From: Bog-473 sp963809825
Lineage (GTDB): Bacteria; Actinomycetota; Acidimicrobiia; Acidimicrobiales; RAAP-2
Assembly: GCA_963809825.1 (NCBI GenBank)
Contig: CAWELJ010000010.1
Span: 124,001-188,000 of the forward strand
Length of the DNA: 64,000 nt
Direction: 5' to 3'
Part shown: positions 51,754-59,074 of the stretch, piece by piece
How the letters are laid out: each line of letters opens with the position of its first letter
Position numbering within the stretch: position 1 is the stretch's first letter
The notes under the pieces: model-generated
Seen by the model: only the letters and a program-made list of their open reading frames with translations
What the model was told of the DNA's origin: nothing
The model's database searches: none
Translations under genes and position numbers: made by a program

Positions 51754-53252
51754 GCCTCCAGAAGCGGCTGGTCGCGGTTGTGGCCCTGCTGCTGGTGGTC
51801 GGCCTGGTGGTGGCCGACGTCGTGACCTACGCCTCGGTGCGCTCCTTCCTCTACGGCCAGGCGGACAACACGCTGGCCCAGAACGAGGCACTGGGGTTCG
51901 ACTTCCTGACCTTCGCGGCCTCCCGCAACGTGCCGGTCACCGAGTCCGAGCTCTCACGCCGGGTCTCGTCCGACGTGTACCTCACCCTGCTCGATCGCAA
52001 CGACCAGGTGATCCTGCGCCGACCGTCGGGATCGACCGCACATCCCGACCCCGCACCGATCTTGACCGGGAGCATCCCGGTGCAACAGGTGCCCGACATC
52101 TACAAGCGGGTCCGTGTCGGGCGCTTCGCCGGCACCCTCAGACCCGACGCCGATGCGGTGGTCCTCAAGAGCGCGCGCGACCCGGACGGCCAGTACCGCG
52201 CCGTCGCCGTAACGGTTCCCCAGGGGACGCTCGTGACCGCGATCTCGCTCAACCCGACCAAAGACACGCTGAACTCGCTGCGCAAGGTGGAGCTGTTCGC
52301 CAGTCTCGCCGTGCTGCTGGCCATGGGCGTGCTGGTCATGGTGGTCGTGCGCCGAGGCCTGCGGCCGCTGCGTGAGATGGCGACGACGGCCGACGCCATC
52401 GCCTCGGGCGACCTGGCCCGCCGCGTGCCCGAGCAGGGCCCCGAGACCGAGGTGGGACGGCTCGGCGTGGCCCTCAACGAGATGCTGGCCCAGATCGAGG
52501 GCGCCTTCGCCGAGAAGTCGGCCACCGAGGAGCGTCTGCGTCAGTTCGTCGCCGATGCGTCGCACGAGCTGCGCACGCCGCTCACCTCCATCCGGGGCTA
52601 CGCCGAGCTGCTGGGGCGGGGCGGTTTCTCCGACGAAGCCGGGCGGCGCAAGGCCCTCAAGCGGATCGAGGAGGAGGCAACCCGGATGGGCGGCCTGGTC
52701 GAGGACCTCTTGTTGCTCGCCGAGCTGGACCGGGGACGGCCGCTGCGGGCGGAGCCCGTCGACCTGCAGCGCATCTGCGTCGACGCCGTCGGGGACTCGA
52801 ACGCGGTGGCGCACGGCCACCACCTGACCCTCGAGGCGGGGCCGCCGGTGGTCGTCACCGGCGACGGTGAGCGCCTGGCCCAGGTGGCCCACAACCTGGT
52901 CCGCAATGCACTGGCCCATACGCCGCGGGGCACCGAGGTGAGCGTGTCGACCGGCGTGGACCACACCATGGGGTACATCCAGGTCTCCGACAACGGGCCC
53001 GGCATCCCGAGCGGCGAGGCCGAACGCGTCTTCGACCGCTTCTACCAGGGTGGCCCGTCGCGGTCCGCCTCGGGCACCGGTCTGGGCCTGCCCATCGTCC
53101 GGGCCATCGCCGAGGCGCTGCACGGGACGGCCGAGGTGCTCCCCACCCCGGGCAGGGGGGCGACCCTGGTGGTCAAGATCCCGCTCGCCGCCATTCACGT
53201 CGCGGCGGCCGCGGCCGAGCCACGGCCCGCACCGTCACCGCAGCTGCACTGA
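51750..53252 (+). CDS. HAMP-domain sensor histidine kinase
   Basis: This 500-residue classical sensor kinase has membrane helix 1 (about 8-30), an extracellular sensor of about 150 residues, membrane helix 2 (about 178-198), HAMP (about 200-252), a dimerisation helix with His272 in VADASHELRTPLTSIRGY, and ATPase boxes NLVRNALAHTPRGTE, DNGPGIP and GTGLGLPIVRAIAEA. The ATG overlaps the regulator's stop. The signal is not known. The gene end overlaps that of menF by 18 bases on the opposite strand. Confidence 0.93.
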   Translation: MSLQKRLVAVVALLLVVGLVVADVVTYASVRSFLYGQADNTLAQNEALGFDFLTFAASRNVPVTESELSRRVSSDVYLTLLDRNDQVILRRPSGSTAHPDPAPILTGSIPVQQVPDIYKRVRVGRFAGTLRPDADAVVLKSARDPDGQYRAVAVTVPQGTLVTAISLNPTKDTLNSLRKVELFASLAVLLAMGVLVMVVVRRGLRPLREMATTADAIASGDLARRVPEQGPETEVGRLGVALNEMLAQIEGAFAEKSATEERLRQFVADASHELRTPLTSIRGYAELLGRGGFSDEAGRRKALKRIEEEATRMGGLVEDLLLLAELDRGRPLRAEPVDLQRICVDAVGDSNAVAHGHHLTLEAGPPVVVTGDGERLAQVAHNLVRNALAHTPRGTEVSVSTGVDHTMGYIQVSDNGPGIPSGEAERVFDRFYQGGPSRSASGTGLGLPIVRAIAEALHGTAEVLPTPGRGATLVVKIPLAAIHVAAAAAEPRPAPSPQLH

Positions 53253-54518
53253 GGCACCGGGGACGACCGCCTCGAGGACCGTCGCCAGCTTGACGTCGGT
53301 CTCGGCCGCCTCGGCGCCGGGGTCCGAGGCGGCGACGATGCCTGATCCGGCGCGCAGCGTGACCACCGTGCCCTCGCCGTGCAGGCGTGCGCTGCGGATG
53401 CCGATCATCCACTCACCGCCGCCGCCGGCATCGACCCAGCCCACCGGCCCGGCCCAGTAGCCGCGCCCACCGGCCTCGCCACGTGCGATGAACGCGAGTG
53501 CCTCGGCCCGGGGCGTGCCACCCACGGCCGGCGTGGGATGGAGGAGCTCGAGGAGCTCGAGCACGCCGAACGGGCGGGCCAGGCGACCCTCGATCCTCGA
53601 TCCGAGGTGCGCCACGGACCGGAACGCGACCATGGAGGGCTCGTCGGGCACCGACAGGTCCGCGCACAGGGGAGCGAGCGTGGCCGCGATGTCCTCGACG
53701 ACGTAGCGGTGCTCCTCACGGCTCTTGTCGGACCGGGCCAGGTCGCGCTGGGCATCGGCGTCGGCCCGGGCCGTCTCGCCCCGGCGCACCGTGCCGGCGA
53801 GGGGGTGGCACGAGACACGGTCGCCGTTCACGGCAACGAGCAATTCGGGGCTGGCGCCGAAGAAGGTGCCGTCGGGCACCGGCATGGAGAAGATGGTGCA
53901 GTTGGGCTCGCCGGCTCGGAGCCGGCGCAACACCACCGAGAGGGGCAAGGCCCCGTCCAATTCGACCGTGACCGGGCGGGACAGGACGACCTTGCGCAGC
54001 GTCGCACCGGGCGCCCGCAAGGCCGCCACCGCCCCGGCCACGAGGTCGCCATAGGCCTTCGAGGTCATCGGGGTCGAGAGACCGGCGACACGTGCGTCGG
54101 CCGGGACCACCTCGGGCGTGGTGCCGTACTGCCAGATCACGGCATCGAAGAGCTCGTGGGTCCCGGGGAGAGCGTCTTCTTCGGGCCCGACCGCGGTGGC
54201 CCAGCGCCGGGTGACGCCGTCGGCGTCGCGCTCGATCCCCATGGAGAAGCGCGGGATGACGAGCAGCCCGTCCATGGCGTCGTCGAAAGGGAGCGCACCC
54301 AGAGCGACGACCCCGGAGCCGGGGCGCCGGACCGGGTCGTCGCAGGGAATGCCTGCCAGGGCCGCGGCGGCCCCGGACGCCTCGACCAGCAGAGCGGTGC
54401 CCCAGCCGACCAACGTGAGGCCGGGGCGGTCGAAGAGCACGGTCGGGCTGCCGTCGAACTGCAGCGCGTCCGGTCCGTACTCGAGGGGCACCGTCCGCGC
54501 GTGGAGCCCGGCGGTCAC
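53235..54518 (-). CDS. menF: isochorismate synthase (menaquinone type)
   Basis: This 427-residue chorismate-utilising enzyme converts chorismate to isochorismate for menaquinone. The MST-family core is clear: KVVLSRPVTVEL, FFGASPELLVAVNGDRVSCHPLAGTVRRG, KSREEHRYVVEDI, LHPTPAVGGTPR and YWAGPVGWVDAGGGGEW. Siderophore-type isochorismate synthases look similar, but the adjacent menG favours menaquinone. The GTG at 54518 overlaps the menG stop by four bases; the upstream open frame lies within menG in another frame. Confidence 0.92.
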   Translation of the reverse strand: MTAGLHARTVPLEYGPDALQFDGSPTVLFDRPGLTLVGWGTALLVEASGAAAALAGIPCDDPVRRPGSGVVALGALPFDDAMDGLLVIPRFSMGIERDADGVTRRWATAVGPEEDALPGTHELFDAVIWQYGTTPEVVPADARVAGLSTPMTSKAYGDLVAGAVAALRAPGATLRKVVLSRPVTVELDGALPLSVVLRRLRAGEPNCTIFSMPVPDGTFFGASPELLVAVNGDRVSCHPLAGTVRRGETARADADAQRDLARSDKSREEHRYVVEDIAATLAPLCADLSVPDEPSMVAFRSVAHLGSRIEGRLARPFGVLELLELLHPTPAVGGTPRAEALAFIARGEAGGRGYWAGPVGWVDAGGGGEWMIGIRSARLHGEGTVVTLRAGSGIVAASDPGAEAAETDVKLATVLEAVVPGASVQLR

Positions 54519-55243
54519 GGTGCACCGGCGCGCGTCGCCACGATCTGCTGGCTCAGGCCGCCGGCGAGGGGTCGGATGCCGACGGCGGAGAACCCGGCCG
54601 CGGACAGCATCCGCCGCAGCTCGGCTGCGGGCGGGAGGTAGGCGACGGACCGGGGCAGGTAGCGGTAGGCGTCCCGGTCCGACAGGGCACCGCCCAGCAC
54701 GGGCACCACCTGGTTGAACCACACGTCGTAGCCGGCGCGCCACAGGCGCGATGTCGGAGCGTCGACCTCGAGCACCGCCAGCCGCCCGCCGAAGCGGAGC
54801 ACCCGGGAGCACTCGGCCAACGTGGCGCCCAGATCGGTGAAGTTGCGCAGTGCATAGCCGCAGACAACTCCGTCGAAGGTGCCGTCGGCGAAGGGGAGGC
54901 GGCTGCCGTCGGCTTCGACCAGTGGGGTCGACGCCCCATTGGCGGACAGCATGCCCGCGCTGAGGTCGGCGCCGACCACGCGGTAGCCCCGTCGGAGCGC
55001 GAGGCGGGAGAGGTCCCCTGTCCCGCAGGCCAGATCGAGGACGATGGAGCCCGCCGGGAGCGCGAGCGCGGCGACGGCGCCGCGCCGCCATGCCTGGTCG
55101 AGCCCGAAGGTCATCAGGCGGTTCATCAGGTCGTAGCGCGGGGCGATGGTGTCGAACATCGCGCGCACGCGTGCCGTCTTCTCGTCGCCGGTGGGGAGCG
55201 GCGCCGACGCCGGATCGGGTCCTGCGTACCGGCGTGGCGCCAT
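54515..55243 (-). CDS. menG: demethylmenaquinone methyltransferase
   Basis: This 242-residue UbiE/MenG-family methyltransferase performs the last methylation of menaquinone. Motifs: MFDTIAPRYDLMNRLMTFGLDQAWRR, the SAM-binding VLDLACGTGDLS, GADLSAGMLS, and GYALRNFTDLGATL, ending with GGLSQQIVATRAG. No ubiquinone-specific neighbours are present and actinobacteria use menaquinone, so menG is preferred to ubiE. It is the middle gene of a maoC-menG-menF unit. Confidence 0.93.
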   Translation of the reverse strand: MAPRRYAGPDPASAPLPTGDEKTARVRAMFDTIAPRYDLMNRLMTFGLDQAWRRGAVAALALPAGSIVLDLACGTGDLSRLALRRGYRVVGADLSAGMLSANGASTPLVEADGSRLPFADGTFDGVVCGYALRNFTDLGATLAECSRVLRFGGRLAVLEVDAPTSRLWRAGYDVWFNQVVPVLGGALSDRDAYRYLPRSVAYLPPAAELRRMLSAAGFSAVGIRPLAGGLSQQIVATRAGAP

Positions 55244-55257
55244 GGTGCGGCCGGGCG

Positions 55258-55713
55258 TCAGCGGTAGTAGCGGTAGACCACTTGGGCGACGCAGGCCGGC
55301 TTGGGCGCGTCCTTGACCTCCATGACGAGGTCATAGGTGACCTGCACGCCGCCCTCGACGTCCTCCACGGCAGCGATGGTGACCCCCATGCGCAGATCGG
55401 CACCGACGGGCACCGGCGAGGGGAAGCGGACCTTGTTGCAGCCGTAGTTCACGCCGAACTTCGTGTTGTCGACCCGTATGACCTTGTTCAACAAGACCGG
55501 GGCGAGTGAGAGCGTGAGGTACCCGTGGGCAATGGCGACGCCGAACGGACCGTCCTTGGCCCGCTCGGGATCGACGTGGATCCACTGGTGGTCATCGGTC
55601 GCATCGGCGAAGAGGTTCACCCGTTCCTGGGTGATCGTCTGCCACTCGGAGTGGCCGAGGTCCTTGCCGACGAGCTCGTGGAAGGCGTCGACGCCGTCGA
55701 CGGTGGTGGTCAT
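55258..55713 (-). CDS. MaoC-family dehydratase
   Basis: This 151-residue hot-dog-fold protein is similar to R-specific enoyl-CoA hydratases. The catalytic Asp-His region appears as ADATDDHQWIHVDPERA, followed by GVAIAHGYLTLSLAPVLLN. Such proteins hydrate enoyl-CoA, but small actinobacterial members (NodN-like) often have no known substrate. It is 14 bases before menG and probably on the same transcript; a direct menaquinone role is not expected. Confidence 0.88.
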   Translation of the reverse strand: MTTTVDGVDAFHELVGKDLGHSEWQTITQERVNLFADATDDHQWIHVDPERAKDGPFGVAIAHGYLTLSLAPVLLNKVIRVDNTKFGVNYGCNKVRFPSPVPVGADLRMGVTIAAVEDVEGGVQVTYDLVMEVKDAPKPACVAQVVYRYYR

Positions 55714-55779
55714 GCTTGCGCTCCTCGCTGGTCAGGGTTCATTCCGCAGAGGGACGCTACCCGCGTGGAGGCACCTCAC

Positions 55780-55785
55780 TACGCT
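55780..55785 (+). promoter_or_regulatory. -10 element of the VIT-family gene
   Basis: TACGCT lies seven bases before the GTG at 55793 and predicts a leaderless transcript starting at the GTG. Confidence 0.55.
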
Positions 55786-55792
55786 GGCGCCG

Positions 55793-56515
55793 GTGAGCCA
55801 CACGCACGAGCACGACGCGGCGGACCCGCACGAGCACCGGGACCTCCGAGGTGGCGGGGCGCGAGCGGCCGTCTTCGGCATCAGCGACGGGCTGGTGACC
55901 AATGTCTCCCTGGTGCTTGGCGTGGCCGGGGCGAGCCCCGGGGGGTCGTTCGTGCGCCTGGCGGGGGTCGCCGGGCTGATCGCGGGCTCGTTCTCCATGG
56001 CGGCGGGGGAGTACGTCTCCATGTCGGCCCAGCGGGAACTGTACGAGCGGGAGCTCGAGGTGGAGCGCCGGGCGCTGAGCCACAGCCCGGAGGGTGAGGC
56101 GGCCGAACTGCGGAGCATGTACGTGCGGCGGGGTATCGATCCCGCTGTTGCCACCGACATGGTCAACGAGGTCATGCAGGACCCCGAGCTCGCCCTCGAG
56201 ACCCACGCTCGCGAGGAGCTCGGGATCACGACGCAGAACCTCGGCAACCCCTGGCAGGCCGCGGCCGCCTCCTTCGTCATGTTCGCCATCGGCGCCTTCA
56301 TCCCGCTGGCGCCCTGGCTGTTCACCTCCGGGACTCTGGCGATCGTGTTGTCGCTGGTGCTGGGTGCGGTGGCCTCCCTCGTCATCGGGGTCGTGCTGGC
56401 GAAGTTCACCGAGCGGCCGGTGGTTCCGTCCGCGCTACGTCAGCTCGCGGTGACCGTCGTCGCGGCCGGGGTCACCTTCGGGGTCGGCCGTGCCATCGGC
56501 ACCGGCGTGAGCTGA
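55793..56515 (+). CDS. VIT1/CCC1-family iron/manganese transporter
   Basis: This 240-residue membrane protein has five helices and the VIT pattern: histidine-rich start (SHTHEHDAADPHEH), AVFGISDGLVTNVSLVLGVAG, AGSFSMAAGEYVSMSAQRELYE, a cytosolic metal-binding helix hairpin rich in Glu, and LGNPWQAAAASFVMFAIGAFIPLAPW. Family members move Fe2+ or Mn2+, usually out of the cytosol. The GTG start follows a -10 by seven bases, with the His-rich tail intact. Its end is six bases from that of mshD. Confidence 0.9.
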   Translation: MSHTHEHDAADPHEHRDLRGGGARAAVFGISDGLVTNVSLVLGVAGASPGGSFVRLAGVAGLIAGSFSMAAGEYVSMSAQRELYERELEVERRALSHSPEGEAAELRSMYVRRGIDPAVATDMVNEVMQDPELALETHAREELGITTQNLGNPWQAAAASFVMFAIGAFIPLAPWLFTSGTLAIVLSLVLGAVASLVIGVVLAKFTERPVVPSALRQLAVTVVAAGVTFGVGRAIGTGVS

Positions 56516-56521
56516 CGAGGG

Positions 56522-57466
56522 TCAGGCCGTGCGGGAGGGGTCGCGCCGGTAGGACCGGTCGACGTGGTCGACGCCGAAGCCGAGCGAGCCGTACAGCGCG
56601 ACTGCCGCCGCGTTGGTGCTGTCGGTGTAGAGCATTCCCACGGCGATGCCACGCCGCCACAGCGACTCCAGACCGGCCACGGTGAGGGACCGCCCCCAGC
56701 CCTGACCGTGGTGGCGCGGGTCGACGGCGATCACGTAGATCTCGCCGAGCGCCGGGGAGCGGTCACGGTGGATCTTGGTCCAGCACGACCCGATCAGGCC
56801 CGGCCCGTCGGGATCGTCGGCGACCAGGAACCCGTCGATCTCGACCCAATCCGCCGCCATGCGCTCCCGTAGCTGCTCGACGGTCCACCCACCCTGTTCG
56901 GGGTGGCCCTCGAAGGCGCGGTTGTTGGTGTCGACCCACGCCTCCTCGTCTCGGCCGGGGGCGAAGGGCCGCGTGACCAGGGGCCGGGTCGTACGCTCGA
57001 CATCCGCAGCGAGGGGCAGCGGGACCCGCATCTGGAGGAGGTCGCGCTCGGGGACGAAGTCGTGCAGCCGGGCGCGGTCGTCGTCCTCCGGTCCGGCGTG
57101 CATGGCCCACAGGTGGATGGGCAACTCGGGCGGCCCCTCGGCCACGGCGCGACCGATGAGGTCGGACGCCACGTCGACCCCGCCTGTCCGGGAGCGGGCG
57201 CGGGGATCGACGACGACGTGGAGCACGGTGGAGCCGTCCTTGGCGGGCGAGAGCAACGCACACCCGACGATCCCGCGCTCGTCGTGCGCCACAACCGTGC
57301 GCCCCGCCGCGCCACCGGCATCGGGCCGGATCAGTTGGCGGAGTTGCGGCTCGGGGAGCGCGGGATGCCCGTCGGCCTCGTCCGCCCGTGCGAGCAACGA
57401 CGCGAGGGCAGTCCGGTCCGGATCGCTCAGTTCGCCGAGGTCGACGACGCCCATCTGCACGCGCAC
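56522..57466 (-). CDS. mshD: mycothiol synthase (mycothiol acetyltransferase)
   Basis: This 314-residue tandem GNAT protein adds the acetyl group to Cys-GlcN-Ins in the last step of mycothiol synthesis. The C-terminal GNAT half shows VDTNNRAFEGHPEQGGWT, GSCWTKIH, GEIYVIAVDPRHHGQGWGRSL and LYTDSTNAAAVALYGSLGFG; the N-terminal half is the degenerate GNAT domain with VVAHDERGIVGCALLSP. The GTG at 57466 is set by a TACGTT -10 seven bases upstream. Mycothiol places the organism in the actinobacteria. Confidence 0.9.
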   Translation of the reverse strand: MRVQMGVVDLGELSDPDRTALASLLARADEADGHPALPEPQLRQLIRPDAGGAAGRTVVAHDERGIVGCALLSPAKDGSTVLHVVVDPRARSRTGGVDVASDLIGRAVAEGPPELPIHLWAMHAGPEDDDRARLHDFVPERDLLQMRVPLPLAADVERTTRPLVTRPFAPGRDEEAWVDTNNRAFEGHPEQGGWTVEQLRERMAADWVEIDGFLVADDPDGPGLIGSCWTKIHRDRSPALGEIYVIAVDPRHHGQGWGRSLTVAGLESLWRRGIAVGMLYTDSTNAAAVALYGSLGFGVDHVDRSYRRDPSRTA

Positions 57467-57473
57467 GTGGGCC

Positions 57474-57491
57474 AACGTAACCCGATACCGT
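57474..57491. promoter_or_regulatory. interleaved divergent promoters of mshD and nth
   Basis: Minus strand: TACGTT (57479-57474), seven bases before the mshD GTG. Plus strand: TACCGT (57486-57491), six bases before the nth GTG. Only six bases separate the two -10 hexamers, so each -35 lies across the other promoter and simultaneous occupancy is unlikely. Confidence 0.5.
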
Positions 57492-57497
57492 GAACCG

Positions 57498-58163
57498 GTG
57501 GCGAAGCCCAGGACACCCAGGAGCCGGGCGCGCCTCACCGTGGAGCGCCTCACCGAGTGCTACCCCGGCACGGCCTCCGAGCTGTGCGCGCTGGATCACG
57601 AGGACGCGTTCCAGCTGCTGGCAGCCACCATCTTGTCGGCGCAGTGCACGGACGCGCGGGTCAACATGGTGACTCCCGTGCTCTTCGCGCGCTTCGGTGA
57701 CCCGGCGGCGCTGGCGGCGGCGAACCCCGAGGTGGTCGAGGAGATCATCCGGTCCACCGGGTTCTTCCGCTCCAAGACGAAGAGCCTCATCGGCATGGCG
57801 GCCGCGGTGGTCGAGCGATTTGGCGGCGCGGTGCCGTCCGCGCTCGAGGATCTGGTGACGCTGCCGGGGGTCGGGCGCAAGACCGGCAACGTCGTGCGCA
57901 GCGTGGCGTTCGGTCTGCCCGGCCTCCCCGTCGACACCCATGTCCTGCGCGTGACCCAACGGCTCGGGCTGCTCGAGGGCCTGGCCCCGACCGAGCAGCG
58001 CGACGCGGTGAAGGTCGAACACCAGTTGAACGCCTTCATCCCGGCCGCCGAGCGCGGAGCCTTCAGCCTGCGGGTGATCCTGCACGGGCGCAACACGTGT
58101 ATTGCCCGAAAACCTCGATGTGCCGCATGTCCTTTGGCTGATTTCTGCCCCTCGGTACGGTAA
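57498..58163 (+). CDS. nth: endonuclease III
   Basis: This 221-residue DNA glycosylase/AP lyase removes oxidised pyrimidines. Visible: QLLAATILSAQCTDARVN, the helix-hairpin-helix LPGVGRKTGNVVRSVAFG with catalytic Lys in GRKTG, Asp in VDTHVLRV, and the four-cysteine iron-sulfur loop CIARKPRCAACPLADFC. The GTG at 57498 follows a -10 by six bases. A strong hairpin terminator lies 12 bases after its stop. Confidence 0.94.
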   Translation: MAKPRTPRSRARLTVERLTECYPGTASELCALDHEDAFQLLAATILSAQCTDARVNMVTPVLFARFGDPAALAAANPEVVEEIIRSTGFFRSKTKSLIGMAAAVVERFGGAVPSALEDLVTLPGVGRKTGNVVRSVAFGLPGLPVDTHVLRVTQRLGLLEGLAPTEQRDAVKVEHQLNAFIPAAERGAFSLRVILHGRNTCIARKPRCAACPLADFCPSVR

Positions 58164-58175
58164 TCGGCGCGCGAT

Positions 58176-58195
58176 GGGCCTTTCGGCCCCTTTTT
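58176..58195 (+). terminator. intrinsic terminator of nth
   Basis: GGGCC and GGCCC form a stem around a TTTC loop (58176-58189), followed by C and five T residues (58191-58195). Confidence 0.75.
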
Positions 58196-58216
58196 AGGCA
58201 ATTCGGGTTTCCCCCG

Positions 58217-58245
58217 GTGAAATCCGAAAACCCAGGCGCTACCAT
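58217..58245 (+). promoter_or_regulatory. promoter of the candidate small RNA
   Basis: A GTGAAA-like -35 near 58217 and TACCAT at 58240-58245 are separated by about 17 bases. The predicted start of transcription is near 58252. The -10 context (GCTACCAT) is the same as that of the downstream antitoxin gene. Confidence 0.45.
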
Positions 58246-58251
58246 TGGCCC

Positions 58252-58351
58252 CGGAACCGGTTCCCGCCACCTGGTTCCAAAAGAGTCGTGACTGGGATCC
58301 GCCTCCTGGCCGACTCGCCCAATGCCGGCCTTCGGGCCGGCATTGGTGTTT
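58252..58351 (+). ncRNA. candidate small RNA of about 100 bases between nth and the TA-like operon
   Basis: The stretch has no ORF signals but three RNA-like elements after a promoter. GGAACC (58253-58258) can pair with GGTTCC (58273-58278). GAGTCG (58283-58288) pairs with CGACTC (58311-58316), enclosing a loop with CCTCC (58302-58306), complementary to Shine-Dalgarno sequences. Last is a perfect 12-bp stem with a TTCG tetraloop (58319-58346) followed by TGTTTG, a terminator-like end. I recognise no known RNA family. It could instead be a long untranslated leader of the antitoxin gene, but that gene has its own -10 at 58400. Confidence 0.45.
58319..58351 (+). terminator. strong TTCG hairpin ending the candidate small RNA
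   Basis: CCAATGCCGGCC pairs perfectly with GGCCGGCATTGG around a TTCG tetraloop, with TGTTT after it. The T-run is broken by a G, so termination efficiency is uncertain. Confidence 0.55.
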
Positions 58352-58381
58352 GCGGCCCAGGTCAGCGCCCGTTGATGCTGG

Positions 58382-58405
58382 TGGTAGTACTTCAGGTGCT
58401 ACCAT
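58382..58405. promoter_or_regulatory. palindromic operator overlapping the antitoxin -10
   Basis: TGGTAGTAC (58382-58390) and GTGCTACCA (58396-58404) are inverted copies with one mismatch and a five-base centre. The right arm contains the start of the TACCAT -10 (58400-58405). Such a site is expected for autorepression by a ribbon-helix-helix antitoxin or its toxin complex. Confidence 0.55.
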
Positions 58406-58412
58406 CGGGCCG

Positions 58413-58679
58413 ATGGTGACCAAGCGCTCGGTCTCACTCGACGACGAGGTGGCGACGGCGGTCGAGGAGGCGGCGAAGCAGGATGGCGTCTCCTTCAGTG
58501 CCTGGTTGTCGTCGGCAGCGGAGAAGCAGTTGCAGGTACGCCAGGGCCTCCGGGGCGTGGCCGCCTGGGAGGGCGAGACGACCTCCTTGAGCGCGGAGGA
58601 ACTGGCGGCCGGTGAGGCCCTTCTGGCGCGCTTGCGCTCGGGTGTGTCCGGCGTGGCGTCGCGCGTCCGTCGACGGTGA
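58413..58679 (+). CDS. antitoxin-like protein of a PIN-type TA operon
   Basis: This 88-residue protein begins with a ribbon-helix-helix-like segment (KRSVSLDDEVATAVEEAAKQDGVSFSAWLSSAAEKQL), followed by a WEGETTSLSAEELAAGEALLARL tail that resembles actinobacterial antitoxins paired with PIN proteins. The first part should bind DNA, the tail should wrap the toxin. The ATG follows a -10 by seven bases, within reach of a palindromic operator. Its stop overlaps the PIN gene start by four bases. Confidence 0.8.
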   Translation: MVTKRSVSLDDEVATAVEEAAKQDGVSFSAWLSSAAEKQLQVRQGLRGVAAWEGETTSLSAEELAAGEALLARLRSGVSGVASRVRRR

Positions 58680-59074
58680 GCGCCAACCGCCGCGAGGGTC
58701 TCGTCTACGGACTGGGAGCACTGCATGCGGCGGCGCGGGGAGACCGCATGATGTGGGCGCTGCACCGCGCCGCGTTGTCCAACGGCATCGTGCCCGTGAT
58801 CCCGGCCGTCGCCGTCGCCGAGGGGTATCGGACCGAGGCGCGCAGCGATCGGATCGGCGAGCTGTTGGCCGGCACGGAGGTCGAACCCTTCGGCGGTGAC
58901 GCGGCGCGGCGCTCGGGTGAGATCGCGGCGCGCTGCGACACGTCGGACCTCAGTGTCGTCGCGGTGGTCGAGCTGGCCGAGCGGCGCAACTGCGCGGTCG
59001 TCACCCAGCGCCAGCCCGTGCTGCGGACGGCGGCGGCTCTCCTGGGTCACGAGCTCGTGCTCTACGCCGTGTGA
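58676..59074 (+). CDS. PIN-domain protein with degenerate active site
   Basis: This 132-residue protein matches the fold pattern of VapC-like PIN toxins (ALHAAARGDRMMWALHRAAL, VIPAVAVAEGYR, ELLAGTEVEPF, CDTSDLSVVAVVELAERRNCAVVT). Compared with the usual residues, the first Asp (LDxGAL) is Gly12, the Asp of the TSDVVDA block is Val94 and the last Asp (LTSD) is Arg112; Glu49 and Asp91 remain. PIN nucleases need these acids for Mg2+ and RNA cleavage, so activity is doubtful. It may have become a binding protein or be a decaying toxin. The alignment is from memory of the family. It is coupled to genes on both sides. Confidence 0.75.
   Translation: MSANRREGLVYGLGALHAAARGDRMMWALHRAALSNGIVPVIPAVAVAEGYRTEARSDRIGELLAGTEVEPFGGDAARRSGEIAARCDTSDLSVVAVVELAERRNCAVVTQRQPVLRTAAALLGHELVLYAV

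Noticed and set aside
58252..58351. tRNA or tmRNA fragment
   Set aside because: GGTTCC segments resemble a T-arm, but no acceptor stem, anticodon arm or tag-peptide ORF can be formed.
58245..58412. N-terminal extension of the antitoxin through the hairpin region
   Set aside because: The extension would translate a perfect TTCG terminator stem and the operator; the conserved protein starts at ATG 58413 with a -10 seven bases upstream.
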